Below are positions 62,459 to 64,000 of a stretch of 64,000 bases of DNA, piece by piece. This DNA comes from JAIVGV01 sp036389335 (lineage in GTDB: Bacteria; Acidobacteriota; Blastocatellia; Pyrinomonadales; Pyrinomonadaceae), in NCBI GenBank assembly GCA_036389335.1, contig DASVQC010000066.1, forward strand, positions 16,628-80,627. The letters are read 5' to 3'. The position numbers were made by a program, and so were the translations under genes. Each line of letters starts with the position of its first letter. The stretch's first letter is position 1. The notes under the pieces were generated by a model. The model made no database searches. It had not been told where the DNA came from and was given only the letters and a program-made list of their open reading frames with translations.

Positions 62459-63898
62459 ATCGTCGCGTTAGTGACGATGAGTCAGGGCTGCGGGGCGCGC
62501 CGCACGCCCGACCTCACGCGCATCTTCGAGCGGGCGAAGGCGCGCCGGGGCAAGCCGCCGCTCATCATCATCCCCGGCATCCTCGGCTCGCAGTTGCGCA
62601 ACCGGCACACGGGCGAGATCGTCTGGCCCTCCGCGATCCGCTCCGACGTGGACGGCCTGAGCCTGCCGACGACGCCCGCGCTCGCCGACAACCGCGACGA
62701 CCTCGTCGCCGACGGCATCGTTACGACCGCGCGGCTCGTGCCCAAGCTCGAACGCTTCTCGCCCGAAGTCCTCGTCTACCGCGAGCTGCTCGGCGCGCTC
62801 ACCGCCTACGCGGGCTACCGCGAGGGCAGTTGGGACAACCCACTGCCCGGCGACGACGCCGACACCTTCTTCGTCTTCCCCTACGACTGGCGGCGCGACA
62901 ACGTCGAGACGGCGCGCCTCCTCGTCGAGAAGATCGAAGCCCTCAAGCTCAAGCTCGGCAAACCCGGCCTGCGCTTCAACGTCGTCGCGCACTCGATGGG
63001 CGGGCTCGTCGCGCGCTACGCCGCCGCCTACGGCGCGAGCGATCTGCCGCCCGCGGGCGCCGAGCCGCAGCCCACGTGGGCGGGCGCGTCGCACATCTCC
63101 AAGATTTTCATGATCGGCACGCCGAACGAGGGCTCGGCGGAGGCGCTCGTCACGCTGCTCGAAGGCTACTCCGTCACCGAGGGCCTGCGCCGCCGCGTAC
63201 ACCTCCTGAACAAGCTCTCGCGCGAGGACGCCCTGACCGCGCCCGCCATCTTCCAACTGCTCCCGCACGACGGCGGCGCGCGCTTCCTCGACGAGAACCT
63301 GCAAGAGATCAAGATCGATCTCTACGACCCGGCGACGTGGAGGGAGTACGGCTGGTCGCCGCTCGACGATCCCGATTTCCGCAGGCGCTACGTGGAAGGC
63401 CGCTGGCGCGACGAGGAGGCGCGGCGCGCGCCCGGCTCGCTCGAAGAGTTGGAGAAGTATTTCGCCGCCGTTTTGGAGCGCGCGCGCCGCTTCCACGACG
63501 CGCTCGACGCCGCCGCGCCAGACCCCTCGCGCCCGGTCGGCCTCTTCGCCTTCGGCGGCGACTGCGAGGAGACTCTGTCCGCCCCCGTCCTGCGCCGCGA
63601 CCCGCGGACGAACCGCTGGCAGACGATCACGCAGCCGCGCCCTTTCCGCAACACGGCTGGGAGAGAGTGGAAGCGCAAGGAGGTCGAGCGCGCGATGTAC
63701 GAGCCCGGCGACGGTCGCGTCACGCGCCGCTCGCTGCTCGGCGAGGCGCACGTCCCGCCGCGACGGAGCACGCTCTTCAACAGCCCCTTCGCCCTCGCCT
63801 ACGCCGTCTTCGCCTGCGACCTCCACAGCGACCTGCAAAAGAACAAGACCATCCAAGACAACGCGCTCACGCTGCTCCTCGGCGAGGTGATGAACTAA
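62393..63898 (+). CDS. LCAT/PDAT-like alpha/beta-hydrolase lipoprotein
   Basis: About 501 residues. LIIIPGILGSQLRN is the LCAT-family oxyanion region, FFVFPYDWRRDNVETA the conserved YDWR block, and VVAHSMGGLVARY holds the nucleophile Ser. Such proteins move or release acyl chains of phospholipids. The N-terminus (SLITLIVALVTMSQGC) works as a lipoprotein signal with Cys near residue 34, and part of it is encoded by the heptad array. ATG 62393 overlaps the larB end. The last 102 bases of the window after this gene hold nothing recognisable. Confidence 0.85.
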   Translation: MSKKTSSRRARLITRHPSLITLIVALVTMSQGCGARRTPDLTRIFERAKARRGKPPLIIIPGILGSQLRNRHTGEIVWPSAIRSDVDGLSLPTTPALADNRDDLVADGIVTTARLVPKLERFSPEVLVYRELLGALTAYAGYREGSWDNPLPGDDADTFFVFPYDWRRDNVETARLLVEKIEALKLKLGKPGLRFNVVAHSMGGLVARYAAAYGASDLPPAGAEPQPTWAGASHISKIFMIGTPNEGSAEALVTLLEGYSVTEGLRRRVHLLNKLSREDALTAPAIFQLLPHDGGARFLDENLQEIKIDLYDPATWREYGWSPLDDPDFRRRYVEGRWRDEEARRAPGSLEELEKYFAAVLERARRFHDALDAAAPDPSRPVGLFAFGGDCEETLSAPVLRRDPRTNRWQTITQPRPFRNTAGREWKRKEVERAMYEPGDGRVTRRSLLGEAHVPPRRSTLFNSPFALAYAVFACDLHSDLQKNKTIQDNALTLLLGEVMN

Positions 63899-64000
63899 TA
63901 ACGCGGCGACCTTTGCGGGGCGGGGCCCGCCCCCGCCCGCTGACGACCGGGAACCCGGACGTGAAGAACAGATTCAACGCCGCGCGAAAGTGGAGGGCAC

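Overview
The window looks like a high-GC Gram-negative chromosome, most likely from the Acidobacteriota (Blastocatellia or Pyrinomonadales-like). Three exported von Willebrand A proteins are of the kind typical of that phylum. There is also a PknB-type kinase fused to a PD40/TolB propeller, a futalosine menaquinone pathway, and several outer-membrane and lipoprotein genes. This placement is inference from gene content; no rRNA is present.

Layout. 1-2040: moeA (cut by the window edge) and chrA. 2039-7427: a 5.4-kb element in a tRNA-Asp gene, bounded by 44-bp direct repeats. It carries a 5'-truncated Rhs/YD-repeat toxin with a zincin-like tip, a candidate secreted immunity protein, an orphan Rhs-tip-like ORF and an integrase fragment; intact tRNA-Asp and tRNA-Val follow. 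7.7-10.3 kb: core genes (HAD phosphatase, VWA protein) ending in a truncated exported gene. 10.3-25.5 kb: an accessory block of lower GC. It holds damaged DNA-binding genes, a TylF-like methyltransferase, an FHA-GAF-sigma54 activator, a small protein with a Pro-rich repeat tail next to a prolyl-4-hydroxylase-like dioxygenase, a Ser/Thr kinase, a cytoplasmic protein-glutaminase-like deamidase divergent from a caspase-like protease, a small CxxC protein, a lipoprotein and an outer-membrane protein, then decayed DNA with a frameshifted PUA/EVE-like gene.

25.5-33 kb: nucleoside and pentose-phosphate catabolism (deoB, hpt, rpiB, deoC). RpiB and DeoC both have N-terminal helical extensions resembling bacterial-microcompartment encapsulation peptides, and a frameshifted zeta-like toxin with a small partner lies between them. 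33-37.2 kb: an ECF sigma / anti-sigma operon with three envelope proteins. 37.3-37.5 kb: a candidate structured ncRNA with an orphan terminator. 37.9-40.2 kb: a small restriction-modification island (transposase remnant, methyltransferase, beta-class methyltransferase remnant, XcyI-like endonuclease). 40.3-53.3 kb: glgC, a Cys-rich peptide, two VWA proteins, an M14 peptidase, plsC, an RRM protein, a DEAD-box helicase and a desaturase. 53.4-59.9 kb: menaquinone genes (mqnD, mqnE, ubiA/mqnP, ubiX) mixed with accessory genes. 60-64 kb: a serine hydrolase, larB and an LCAT-like lipoprotein.

The most unusual features are: (a) the Pro-rich peptide / prolyl hydroxylase pair in a block with a deamidase and a caspase-like protease; (b) microcompartment-type targeting extensions on RpiB and DeoC; (c) four intergenic pairs of heptanucleotide arrays in inverted orientation, each abutting a start codon, with the heptad differing between loci but matching between the two arms; (d) the tRNA-Asp Rhs element; (e) a candidate intergenic ncRNA. 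All functions are assigned from motifs read by eye; no database search was run.
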